Made by a program: the position numbers and the translations under genes. Below, one piece after another: positions 52,545 through 60,263 of a stretch of DNA of 64,000 bases (the first letter of the stretch is position 1; every line of letters begins with the position of its first letter). This DNA is from Paenibacillus agri (GTDB taxonomy: Bacteria > Bacillota > Bacilli > Paenibacillales > Paenibacillaceae): NCBI RefSeq assembly GCF_013359945.1, contig NZ_JABWCS010000214.1, positions 150,675-214,674 on the forward strand, in the 5' to 3' direction. The notes below the pieces were generated by a model. It worked only from the letters and a program-made list of their open reading frames with translations. It was not told the origin of the DNA and searched no databases.

Positions 52545-53033
52545 TCAAATCTGTTCGCGATAGCTGATGTTATTAACAGTCTTCTCATCACGTACTGCTT
52601 TGCGCAGCGCATCCTTGACAGTATGGGCACCATGGATCTTGCGGAACCACAGCTCGGGCGATGAAGCATCATCGGAAAAGATTGTCAGTGTCCCGATACC
52701 GAGCATGCGATCCAGAATGGATTGGGATACTCCCAGGTCACGAATTCGGAGCAGTTCAATCTCTTCGACATTTTTACCGATCAGGCCTGTCTTTACTATA
52801 ATTCTCTGGCTTGTAATCGTATAAGTAGTCGTATTAAGGCCCACAAGACCCTTCAGTCGGTCGGATATGCCCGCCGGCTTTCCTTCCCATAGCTTGATTT
52901 CCTGAGCAGGCGTCAGGTCTCGCAGCGTGCGCTCGGCTGTCGGTGAAGCTCCACCGTTCAGCGCGGTCCCACATTCTCCGCAAAATTTAGCGGCCTGCTT
53001 ATATTCTGTTCCACAGGCTGTACAATAAGGCAT
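52545..53033 (-). CDS. Zinc-ribbon protein with bacterial PH domain
   Basis: 162 aa. Seen: an N-terminal double-Cys ribbon (YCTACGTEYKQAAKFCGECG, four cysteines) and a PH-like domain (bPH_2) from about residue 50 (LWEGKPAGISDRLKGLVGLNTTTYTITSQRIIVKTGLIGKNVEEIELLRIRDLGVSQSILDRMLGIGTLTIFS). Role unknown. Start ATG 53033 after GAGGAGG; a longer frame to 53111 adds unrelated residues. Confidence 0.8.
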   Translation of the reverse strand: MPYCTACGTEYKQAAKFCGECGTALNGGASPTAERTLRDLTPAQEIKLWEGKPAGISDRLKGLVGLNTTTYTITSQRIIVKTGLIGKNVEEIELLRIRDLGVSQSILDRMLGIGTLTIFSDDASSPELWFRKIHGAHTVKDALRKAVRDEKTVNNISYREQI

Positions 53034-53212
53034 CGAATGAACCTCCTCTCCCCATAAACATTTGTTATATTTATTATTATACTGCCTTATCCGGTCATTG
53101 GTTGCACACATAGCTATGATGTATTTTTTTGCATTTTCCCCCGATTTACATTAATTTCATTTGCACTTTACAATAACCGACATTATTCTGTTATGTGGGG
53201 GGAATGTAAACG

Positions 53213-53809
53213 ATGAAACGAGCTTGGCTAATAGGGTTGATTGGGCTGGTTCTAATGCTCTCAGCCTGCAGCTATAATGATTCTGCTTCAACCGCGGCGC
53301 TGTCGGAGGAAGAAGTGCAGGAATCTGTGCAAAATTACTACAATGAAATGTCCAAAATTGAACAATTAGGAAAATCGTCGCGCGAGCAATTCAACGAGAC
53401 GATCGCTGCGTACTCGGCTGGGACAGCTACATCCAAGGAGATGGAGAAAGCCATTGCCCAGTTCAAGGATACGGCTACTGATATTTCATCTCAGGCGAAA
53501 AAGGTTGAAATCTCTGACCGTCTGCCGGAGAAAGTCAAGAAGCTGCTGGATGAGGCCCAGATTGCTTTTCAAAGTGCCTATTCTTTAAAGGAAAAAGCTT
53601 CAAAAGGTGCCGATTCTGCTGATGTGTCTGCCGACGAATTCAACGAGCTTAATCAGAATGCTGATCTCGCGATGCTGTATGGCATCTCTAAGCTCAACGA
53701 AGCCAGAGTGGCTACTGGACTTTTGGAGCCGGACAAGGATGCTGACCCGAAGGCAGCCGCTGATTCCAAGGTGGTAACCGGAACAGATTCGAAAACTGTT
53801 AAACCATAA
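53213..53809 (+). CDS. Predicted lipoprotein
   Basis: 198 aa. Seen: signal peptide with lipobox LSAC (Cys19), then a long helical domain (residues 30-165), and an Ala/Asp/Lys-rich tail (DKDADPKAAADSKVVTGTDSKTVKP). Matured by LspA. No family recognised. ATG 53213; GTGGGGGGAATG just upstream. Ends with a strong terminator. Confidence 0.75.
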   Translation: MKRAWLIGLIGLVLMLSACSYNDSASTAALSEEEVQESVQNYYNEMSKIEQLGKSSREQFNETIAAYSAGTATSKEMEKAIAQFKDTATDISSQAKKVEISDRLPEKVKKLLDEAQIAFQSAYSLKEKASKGADSADVSADEFNELNQNADLAMLYGISKLNEARVATGLLEPDKDADPKAAADSKVVTGTDSKTVKP

Positions 53810-53841
53810 GATACCCTGCCCCTAGGTCTGGGGATGACGAT

Positions 53842-53878
53842 AAAAGGCGCTGCACAGCACAGCTGTGGGCGCTTTTTT
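53842..53878 (+). terminator. Terminator after the lipoprotein gene
   Basis: AAAAGGCGC-T-GCACAG and CTGTG-G-GCGC, then TTTTTT (53873-53878). Confidence 0.85.
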
Positions 53879-53904
53879 GCGTGCAGACTGTCATTTTTTC
53901 CATA

Positions 53905-53949
53905 TTGATTAAAGGACTTGAGTATGGATATAATACAAACATACGTTCG
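53905..53949 (+). promoter_or_regulatory. Promoter with LexA box upstream of the second YolD-like gene
   Basis: TTGATT (53905-53910), 18-bp spacer, TATAAT (53929-53934). The box at 53936-53949, read on the minus strand as CGAACGTATGTTTG, matches CGAACRNRYGTTYC at 13 of 14 and covers the start point. Confidence 0.7.
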
Positions 53950-53990
53950 TGTTATGTAGAATTATTAATTGAACAGAAGGAGGTTAAGCA

Positions 53991-54326
53991 ATGGGTAAGA
54001 AGCTGGAAGGTAACGGATTATGGGAGAGCAGTCGGATGATGCTGCCGGAGCACAAGAACCGGATTATCAGCGATGAACGGGAGACGCTGCGCCGCATCCA
54101 GCCGGTACTGGATGAGCAGAAGCAGGAGGAGATTGAAAGCACCCTGGCGCTGTCACTGCGAAGTCATGTGTGCGTCACGGTGATTCTGTTCGATCCGTTC
54201 GAGAATGAGACAGTGAGCGGCTTTGTGACCTCCATTCACACCCACTCGCGGGAGATTAAGCTGCAGTGGGCGGAGGAATGGAAGTGGATTCGTGTAGACC
54301 AGATTGTGGAGGCCTATATCGTTTAA
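53991..54326 (+). CDS. YolD-like family protein
   Basis: 111 aa. Closer to classical YolD than the copy at 49767: GLWESSRMMLPEHKNRII near the start and VCVTVILFDPFENETVSGFVTSIHTHSREIKLQWAEEWKWIRVDQIVEAYI at the end. Expected to be SOS-induced given the LexA-like box; no Y-family polymerase gene is adjacent. ATG 53991 after AAGGAGG. Confidence 0.85.
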   Translation: MGKKLEGNGLWESSRMMLPEHKNRIISDERETLRRIQPVLDEQKQEEIESTLALSLRSHVCVTVILFDPFENETVSGFVTSIHTHSREIKLQWAEEWKWIRVDQIVEAYIV

Positions 54327-54337
54327 CAAGCTACTGC

Positions 54338-54496
54338 CTAGGTGTGTCCCCCTGTGCTTTTTTCATAAGCGATCAAGGTTACGGTGGGGTTGCCTGTCAG
54401 TTCGGCAAGGGCAGCTTCCGCGTTCCGGATAATCTCAACGGCTTCATCCCGTTCGCTTAATGCTGCGATTTTGTAGCTGTCGGTATGGATGTCCAT
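54338..54496 (-). CDS. Small hypothetical protein
   Basis: 52 aa: helical, acidic (MDIHTDSYKIAALSERDEAV, EIIRNAEAALAELTGNPTVT, LIAYEKSTGGHT). ATG 54496 follows AAAGGAG with normal spacing. Composition and ribosome site support a real gene; it is convergent with the YolD-like gene, 11 bp apart. Function unknown. Confidence 0.6.
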   Translation of the reverse strand: MDIHTDSYKIAALSERDEAVEIIRNAEAALAELTGNPTVTLIAYEKSTGGHT

Positions 54497-54637
54497 GACG
54501 AATCTCCTTTCACTGTTGTGTAGGATGCCTATTTAGGTTGTCCTTATGGATGGGAAACATCCAGATGGTGAGGCGAGGAACAGGTGTGATATGGATTTCT
54601 AGGCATCGCCTAGTGAGGTGCGGATTTCTTAGATGAG

Positions 54638-54665
54638 GCCCCGGACGGTGTCCGAGGGCTTTTTT
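54638..54665 (+). terminator. Terminator upstream of the M15 peptidase gene
   Basis: GCCCCGGAC (54638-54646) and GTCCG-A-GGGC (54650-54659), then TTTTTT. A perfect small palindrome CTAGGC-ATC-GCCTAG precedes it at about 54598-54612. Confidence 0.7.
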
Positions 54666-54775
54666 CATGGGAAAGCGGTATGCAGAAGCATTGAAATTGC
54701 AAACATCCAGGCATAGGGGTATCTGTACAAGCAGAAGAGAAAACTCGGACATCTACTATACCAGGGGGTGAATCT

Positions 54776-55459
54776 ATGCTGACTTTGGATGTGGTAAAAA
54801 GCAAATCGGCTACTGCTCTCACCGGGCTGAACCCGGCTGTGTTGGCCGGAGCGAACGCGCTGATCGAGCGCAGCTTCGCCAAGGGCGTGCCGATTATCAT
54901 TACCCAGGGTCTGAGGACCTTTGCCGAGCAGAATGCTCTCTATGCACAGGGGAGAAGCAAGCCGGGAAATATCGTGACCAATGCGCGCGGGGGATTCAGT
55001 TATCATAATTATGGATTGGCGGTTGACTTTGCACTACTGCTGCCTGATGGCAGGGGTATCTCATGGGATATGAAGCGTGACGGAAACGGCAATAAAACCG
55101 CGGACTGGCAGGAAGTGGTGCAGGAGGCGAAGAAGCTGGGCTTTGAATGGGGAGGAGACTGGACTTCCTTCAAAGACTATCCCCATCTGCAGAATGCTTA
55201 TGGCCTTTCAATTGATCAATTGCGGGCAGGCCTCCGCCCGTCGGCAGAGCAGATCAAGGCTGCACTTAACGTGGTTAATGGAGGTGACAACGTGAACAAA
55301 GACGTGAAAGTAAGCATCGTCCTGAATGGTAACAAGCTCACAGAGGGTGTTCTGGATACCGGCGTCACCTATGTGCCCGTGCGGGCGCTGGCGGAAGCGT
55401 TGGGTGCGAAGGTTACGTATGACGCCGCAAGCAAGACCGTGAATATTGTTACAGGATAA
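54776..55459 (+). CDS. M15 family peptidase with copper amine oxidase N-terminal-like domain
   Basis: 227 aa. Residues about 1-150 are an M15C L-alanyl-D-glutamate/D-Ala-D-Ala type peptidase of the CwlK/endolysin kind: GLRTFAEQNALYAQGR, zinc ligands His77 and Asp84 in SYHNYGLAVDF, and His137 in YPHLQN. Residues about 175-227 are a copper-amine-oxidase-N-like domain (VSIVLNGNKLTEGVLDTGVTYVPVRALAEALGAKVTYDAASKTVNIV), common on Paenibacillus wall proteins. No signal peptide, as in phage endolysins. ATG 54776 after GGGGGTGA. Confidence 0.85.
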   Translation: MLTLDVVKSKSATALTGLNPAVLAGANALIERSFAKGVPIIITQGLRTFAEQNALYAQGRSKPGNIVTNARGGFSYHNYGLAVDFALLLPDGRGISWDMKRDGNGNKTADWQEVVQEAKKLGFEWGGDWTSFKDYPHLQNAYGLSIDQLRAGLRPSAEQIKAALNVVNGGDNVNKDVKVSIVLNGNKLTEGVLDTGVTYVPVRALAEALGAKVTYDAASKTVNIVTG

Positions 55460-55534
55460 GTAGTTTGGGGTTGCATAGAAAATAAGGGATAAGGGAAAAT
55501 TATCAGCAACCAAATTACAAGGGGGTAACATATC

Positions 55535-55930
55535 TTGAATAAGCTGATAACAAGCCTTATCTGTACTGCTGCACTGTCTATAACGCTGCTTGGCACCGGC
55601 TATACAGCCGAGGCTGCTGGAGTCGACGGGGTGGGGGATACCACGCGCAATACCGGCACCATTAGGAATGACGCAAACCGACTGCATCCAAATGGCAGCA
55701 TGATTAATGGCACGACAGGAACGGGCAGAAGCAACAGCAACATCCTGGACAATAACGTTCGGACTGAAGATAATCACAGAGTAGCTCCGTTGTCCACGAC
55801 GAACCAGAACGGCACCTACCGGGCCACCAGCACTACCAGTACCGGAAACGGGTCAAACTGGGGCTGGTTGGGACTCATCGGCCTGCTCGGTCTGGCTGGC
55901 ATGAGAAACCGTACTGGAGAGCGTAACTAG
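55535..55930 (+). CDS. WGxxGxxG family secreted protein
   Basis: 131 aa. Seen: signal peptide (NKLITSLICTAALSITLLGTGYTAEA), a Thr/Asn/Ser-rich low-complexity middle, and a C-terminal WGWLGLIGLLGLAGMRNR: the WGxxGxxG motif, hydrophobic helix and basic end, a sorting-like signal known in Bacilli. The processing enzyme is unknown. Start TTG 55535 after AAGGGGG. Confidence 0.8.
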   Translation: MNKLITSLICTAALSITLLGTGYTAEAAGVDGVGDTTRNTGTIRNDANRLHPNGSMINGTTGTGRSNSNILDNNVRTEDNHRVAPLSTTNQNGTYRATSTTSTGNGSNWGWLGLIGLLGLAGMRNRTGERN

Positions 55931-55988
55931 GTAGAGAAGGGTAAGCGTCGAGCGGTTACTTGTATGTGGAAATAAAGCTGATTTTATT

Positions 55989-56025
55989 AACGTTCCTGTC
56001 CATACGGCAGGGACGTTTTTTGTTG
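55989..56025 (+). terminator. Terminator after the WGxxGxxG gene
   Basis: AACGT-T-CCTG (55989-55998) and CAGG-G-ACGTT (56008-56017), then TTTTTG. Confidence 0.75.
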
Positions 56026-56181
56026 CATGTCGGGGTTAAAGAATCTCAAGCGATGATTTGGGTATCCGTATAGGCTGAGATAGGAGGGGGAATATAATGG
56101 GATAGAACAACAGAGGAGGGATATTAAACCCTTGATTCATGGATCTATCTCGAAATTAGTACTTGCTTCTTATTCTATATG

Positions 56182-56369
56182 GTAACGGACCCCAGAGGCG
56201 TTATTTTCTAATTCACTGACCGTTTCAGAAAATAACGGACTCCAGAGACGCTATGAGCAGAAATCCTGTGTAAAATCCACGGTTTGGGAGGAAATAGCGG
56301 AACCTGAGTCCGTTACATGTTCCAGAAGCTGCTTGATGTGCCAATAACGACGATAGGGTCCGTTAGCTC
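56182..56369. repeat. Four-motif palindromic repeat element, copy B
   Basis: Forward motifs have GGAC at 56187 and 56237, reverse motifs GTCC at 56309 and 56358 (spacings 50, 72, 49). Outer motifs 1 and 4 pair: TAACGGACCC with GGGTCCGTTA and CGTTATT with AATAACG. Inner motifs 2 and 3 pair: TAACGGACTC with GAGTCCGTTA and CGCTAT with ATAGCG. The paired differences are compensatory. Same layout as copy A. Confidence 0.8.
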
Positions 56370-56621
56370 TCATGCATAAGCTTCAACCTTCTGAAGCAGT
56401 GGTTTTGGCAAGTACTGATGATGAAGGTGAGCCTAATTTATAAGGCTTTTATAAGGTTATTTCTCATCAACAATCGTAGAGAATGGTGTTTCTCGACAGT
56501 CAGCGGTCTGCGGAGCCTGCGTAAGCAGGCTCCGCCTCCTATTACGTGTACAATAATGTGATGACCAGCAATTCATAAAGCACAAGGAGTTTGTCTCGGA
56601 CAGTTGTTAGCAAACCATCCT
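56370..56621. other. Intergenic region with a strong hairpin
   Basis: No gene seen. GCGGAGCCTGC (56510-56520) pairs perfectly with GCAGGCTCCGC (56525-56535), loop GTAA, no T-run. Confidence 0.6.
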
Positions 56622-56668
56622 TAAAAAACAAACAAGGGTTCCAACTCTAATGAGCTGAAACCCTTGTT
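56622..56668 (-). terminator. Terminator of the tRNA-Leu gene
   Basis: Minus strand AACAAGGGTT ... AACCCTTGTT (complement of 56659-56668 and 56631-56640), followed by TGTTTTTT. Confidence 0.8.
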
Positions 56669-56675
56669 TTACTAG

Positions 56676-56761
56676 TGCCGAGGACCGGGATCGAACCGGT
56701 ACGGTAGTCACCTACCGCAGGATTTTAAGTCCTGTGCGTCTGCCAATTCCGCCACCCCGGC
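56676..56761 (-). tRNA. tRNA-Leu (TAA)
   Basis: 86 nt with a long variable arm. Acceptor GCCGGGG/CCTCGGC, anticodon loop ACTTAAAAT giving anticodon TAA, T arm GGTTCGATCCC. The 3' CCA is not encoded. Upstream on the minus strand TTGCTG, 16 bp, TAATAT is a likely promoter. Confidence 0.95.
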
Positions 56762-56990
56762 ATGCATATATTACTAAATAGCTGACTTGCAGCAAGTAAT
56801 TCGTATTATTGGCGACAAGATAGATAATATCATGTTTTGGACAATCATGCAACCCCTAAAAATATGTAAGTTTCCTCAAGCATCTCACCTTGCATCTCCA
56901 TAAAAGACTAATCCCTCAGTTCCGCACCTCTCCTAGGCAAATGCATACAATAACTCTAAATTGATAGTAGTAACCGGAGGTCAAATACTC

Positions 56991-57083
56991 ATGAGCCTTC
57001 AACCATCAGGATATCATCATCCGCAACAACAAGTGTTATACAGAGCGGACAATAACACGATTCATAATTTAACATTTTGCTAA
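56991..57083 (+). CDS. Possible 30-residue peptide
   Basis: MSLQPSGYHHPQQQVLYRAD then NNTIHNLTFC, stop at 57081-57083. The only support is an excellent ribosome site, CCGGAGGTC, nine bases before ATG 56991. Ends in Cys; rich in Gln, His and Asn. Could be a leader peptide or a chance frame. Confidence 0.3.
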   Translation: MSLQPSGYHHPQQQVLYRADNNTIHNLTFC

Positions 57084-57263
57084 CGCCGCTCCTTTTTCGT
57101 GTGGATTCGAGGTTTTCGGGTATGCTCGGAATGATGCTTGTACCGACTTTACGACGAGCGGTTCTTTCTTCAGAATCTGCTTTCGAGAAATCTGCCTCGT
57201 CACCGGCATGAAAGAGGCTTTAGTAGCGTAGTTACAATAGATTATCAAAAATGGTTGAGTTTA

Positions 57264-57295
57264 CCTTGTTATACATTGTACAATGTATAACAAGG
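57264..57295. repeat. 32-bp perfect palindrome
   Basis: CCTTGTTATACATTGT followed directly by its exact reverse complement, no spacer. Typical size for a dimeric repressor operator or a cruciform. Confidence 0.85.
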
Positions 57296-57857
57296 CTGGT
57301 GTTCATTATGACGATCATTTATGAAACTAACGAGACCCCTACCAATCACCCGCTTTTAGCGCAGTTTCTACGGCGCATCCTACCTGATAGAAGCAAATCA
57401 GACAAGCCGCCGGCGTTGAAACTGATCTCAAGACTTGTTTCCCTGGAACCTATAAGAAGATCTTGTCTATCAGCTTCTATCTGATTCAGGAGGGAAACCA
57501 CTCACTCAGCCGCTTTTCTTGCTGATAGCGCATACATATTCAGCCCTGTGCAGCAGATATTCCTTTTCAGCGAAGCAGCAAGCCGTTCCAGTAGATTGAA
57601 GAGGCTCAGCATATAGCCTACGTCCATATCTATGAACTGAACATACAGATGCAGTGGAAAGTCCAAAGCATTGCCGAGAAGAAAAATAGATTGCTAACTA
57701 CGAAATGAAAAAGCAAGTCCTGGAGCAGAAGATTGTTCAGCTAGCCAAGGATATGGGATATCAGGAGGAGAATGCCGAAGATACCCTTCATATCAGCGGA
57801 CAGAACGCGGATGGGAACTATTATGGAGCGATTTCTATATGTTTGTGGGGTTTGCTT

Positions 57858-60083
57858 ATGGTGAAAAGAATAAAACTTCGCACGTTGTTTATAGGAGGGT
57901 GTATCACCCTTTTTTTTCTTGTATTGCTCGGCAGAGTATTCTGGATTCAGGTGCTGGAGCGGGAGTTCTGGCAAACCAGGGCCGCAGGGCAATGGGCCCA
58001 TACCTCGGTGATTAAAGCGGTGCGTGGCACGATCGAGGACCGCAACGGCAAGGTGCTGGCTAGCGATGTGCCTGCTTACACGGTAGTGGTCAATCCGGAT
58101 GCGATTGCCACACTCGGCATCGGGAAAGAGGTTATCAGCGGTCTGCATGAACTGCTCGGCAAGCCTGAGGATGAGCTTAAGGCGCTCGTAGAAGCCAAAG
58201 ACGAGAATGGAAAGTATCTGAAGAACCGGGAGATTCGTAATGAAGGCTGGAAGATAGACCGGAAGCTGCGTGACAAGATCGACGAGTTCATTGAGAAACT
58301 AAAGGATGAACATGACACTCTGGAGACAGGTGTCGGTGTTATTAGGGAGCAGAAGCGCTATTATCCGCAACAAACACTGGCCGCACATATTTTGGGTTAT
58401 ACTGACCGCGACGGCAATGCGGTGATGGGGTTTGAAAAGTATTTTGACAAGCAGCTTAAGGGTGAGGATGGCAAGCTATTCTACCAGAGCGACGGCAAAG
58501 GCATCAAGCTGCCTGACTCGAAGGATGCTTACCAGCCGGTGGTCAATGGAAGTGATTTTAAGCTGACGATTGATAGCACAATCCAGTATTATATCGAACA
58601 GGCAATGCAGAAGGCTTATGCAGAATACAAGCCGAAGAGTATTACGGTAATTGCCGCGGATCCCAGTACCATGGAAATATTGGGGCTGGCGAATATGCCG
58701 ACCTTTAACCCGAATGAGTTCTGGAAATATGCCTCCGATCCAGGGGTATTCTTCAACCATGCCATCAAAACGAGATTTGAACCAGGCTCTACGTTCAAGA
58801 TTGTACCGCTTGCCGGAGCGGTCGAGGAGAAGTTGTTCGATCCGGAAGCCACCTTCATGTCCGGTTCTATCCGGATCAAGGGGTACGGCAAGCCGCTGTA
58901 TGACCAGAAGAGAAGTGGTTATGGCGAAATCACCTTCCTGGAAGGCGTGAAGCGTTCAAGTAACGTGGCTTTCGTCAAGCTTGGCTATGAAATGCTCGGT
59001 CCGGAAAGGCTGCTGCAATACGTGGGTGATTTCGGATTTAACGATCTTACCGGTATTGACCTCCCAGGCGAAATCAGCGGAATCGTCAATCCGACACCGA
59101 ACAATGCTTCGGAGAACGCGACGATCGCATACGGGCACGGCAAAGTGCTTGTTACCCCGATTCAGCAGCTTACTGCCATCTCGGTCATCGCGAGCGGTGG
59201 CAAACTGATGGTGCCGCACGTGGTCAAGGAGACCACCGATCCTAATACCGGCAAGATTACCGTAACCCAGCCGCAGGTGGTACGTCAGGTTATTTCCGAG
59301 GAAAGCGCCAGTGAAACCAGCAGTTATCTGGAGCAGGTCGTTGCAGACCTGGTCCACGGAACCGGGCGTCATGCGTACATTGAAGGCTATAGGGTGGCAG
59401 GCAAGACCGGTACGGCGATTAAACCTGACGGTAAGGGCGGGTATGACCGCAACAAGGTGCACTCGTCCTTTCTCGGATACGCGCCGGCTAATAATCCGAA
59501 GATAGTGGTCTATGTAGGCATTGACGAACCTGCTAATGCGGCTGGCGGTGGTGCTGCGGCAGGGCCGGTTTTTAAAGAGATTGTATCCGAGGTATTGTCA
59601 TATAAGGGTGTGCCAAAAGTTACAACGGGAGACGGAGGCAGTGTTTCTGTATTCGTCAAGAATGCACCTTCCGCACAGCGCTCCGCACCCGAACTGACCG
59701 GCCAAATGGTGCAGGCGGCCAGAAAATTGCTGATGGATCAGGGCTTTGATTTTGAAACGGTCGGAGGCGGAAGCGAAGTGGTCAGCCAGTATCCGGAGGC
59801 GGGCACCTTACTTGCTTCGGGACAAAAGATCTATCTGTTAAGTCAGCAGGGCGACCAGGTATCTATTCCTGACCTCCGGGGAAAGTCTCTGCGTGATGCG
59901 CTGGAGGTGCTCAATCTGCTGAAGGTCAAGATTTCCGTCGAAGGCGAAGGGTATATTGCCGAGCAGACAGAATCAACCCAGAACGGCAAAAGGCATGTAC
60001 AGCTGAAGCTTAGTCCAATGGGGGCATACGGCGAGGATATTCCGGTATCTACGGCGGAAGAGGAGGCTTCGGATCGGGGATAG
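57858..60083 (+). CDS. SpoVD/PBP2B-type transpeptidase with PASTA domains
   Basis: 741 aa from ATG 57858. Class B penicillin-binding protein: N-terminal membrane anchor (LRTLFIGGCITLFFLVLLGRVFWIQ), dimerisation domain (RGTIEDRNGKVLASDVPAYTVVVNP), transpeptidase with SxxK in GSTFKIVP, SxN in KRSSNVAF, and KTG in VAGKTGTAIKP; two C-terminal PASTA domains (APELTGQMVQAARKLLMDQGF, VSIPDLRGKSLRDALEVLNLL). PASTA tails are typical of SpoVD and PBP2B, but this copy is far from the dcw cluster, so it is a paralogue of unknown specific role. The frame is open 51 codons upstream to 57705 with no ribosome site there. Confidence 0.88.
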   Translation: MVKRIKLRTLFIGGCITLFFLVLLGRVFWIQVLEREFWQTRAAGQWAHTSVIKAVRGTIEDRNGKVLASDVPAYTVVVNPDAIATLGIGKEVISGLHELLGKPEDELKALVEAKDENGKYLKNREIRNEGWKIDRKLRDKIDEFIEKLKDEHDTLETGVGVIREQKRYYPQQTLAAHILGYTDRDGNAVMGFEKYFDKQLKGEDGKLFYQSDGKGIKLPDSKDAYQPVVNGSDFKLTIDSTIQYYIEQAMQKAYAEYKPKSITVIAADPSTMEILGLANMPTFNPNEFWKYASDPGVFFNHAIKTRFEPGSTFKIVPLAGAVEEKLFDPEATFMSGSIRIKGYGKPLYDQKRSGYGEITFLEGVKRSSNVAFVKLGYEMLGPERLLQYVGDFGFNDLTGIDLPGEISGIVNPTPNNASENATIAYGHGKVLVTPIQQLTAISVIASGGKLMVPHVVKETTDPNTGKITVTQPQVVRQVISEESASETSSYLEQVVADLVHGTGRHAYIEGYRVAGKTGTAIKPDGKGGYDRNKVHSSFLGYAPANNPKIVVYVGIDEPANAAGGGAAAGPVFKEIVSEVLSYKGVPKVTTGDGGSVSVFVKNAPSAQRSAPELTGQMVQAARKLLMDQGFDFETVGGGSEVVSQYPEAGTLLASGQKIYLLSQQGDQVSIPDLRGKSLRDALEVLNLLKVKISVEGEGYIAEQTESTQNGKRHVQLKLSPMGAYGEDIPVSTAEEEASDRG

Positions 60084-60161
60084 TGGAGGGTAGCCGGCGC
60101 TACCTAACGAACTACCCGACATGTGCAAACTAGGGCAGTTGAACAAAGAGAAGAGAATCTC

Positions 60162-60206
60162 AAAAAAAGGCACAAGACGGCAGAATACCGGACTTGTGCC
60201 CTTTTT
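60162..60206. terminator. Bidirectional terminator between PBP and the MalT-type gene
   Basis: AAAAAAAGGCACAAG (60162-60176) and CTTGTGCC-CTTTTT (60193-60206). Serves both convergent genes. Confidence 0.85.
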
Positions 60207-60263
60207 ATCGTGTCGTTTAACTTAGTATTTCTATAGTTCCATGATGTCATTATTCTTGCTTGT

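Larger units (their letters stand above)
56762..57704. other. Long stretch without a recognised gene
   Basis: Holds a possible 30-codon gene (56991-57083) and a 32-bp perfect palindrome (57264-57295), listed apart. A 77-codon frame at 57251-57484 runs through the palindrome and has no ribosome site or known similarity. On the minus strand 57510-57640 reads LLERLAASLKRNICCTGLNMYALSARKAAE before a stop, which may be a gene remnant. Overall it looks like decayed sequence. Confidence 0.45.

Noticed and set aside
57251..57484. 77-codon frame through the 32-bp palindrome
   Set aside because: No ribosome site, no recognised similarity, and the first part simply translates the palindrome.
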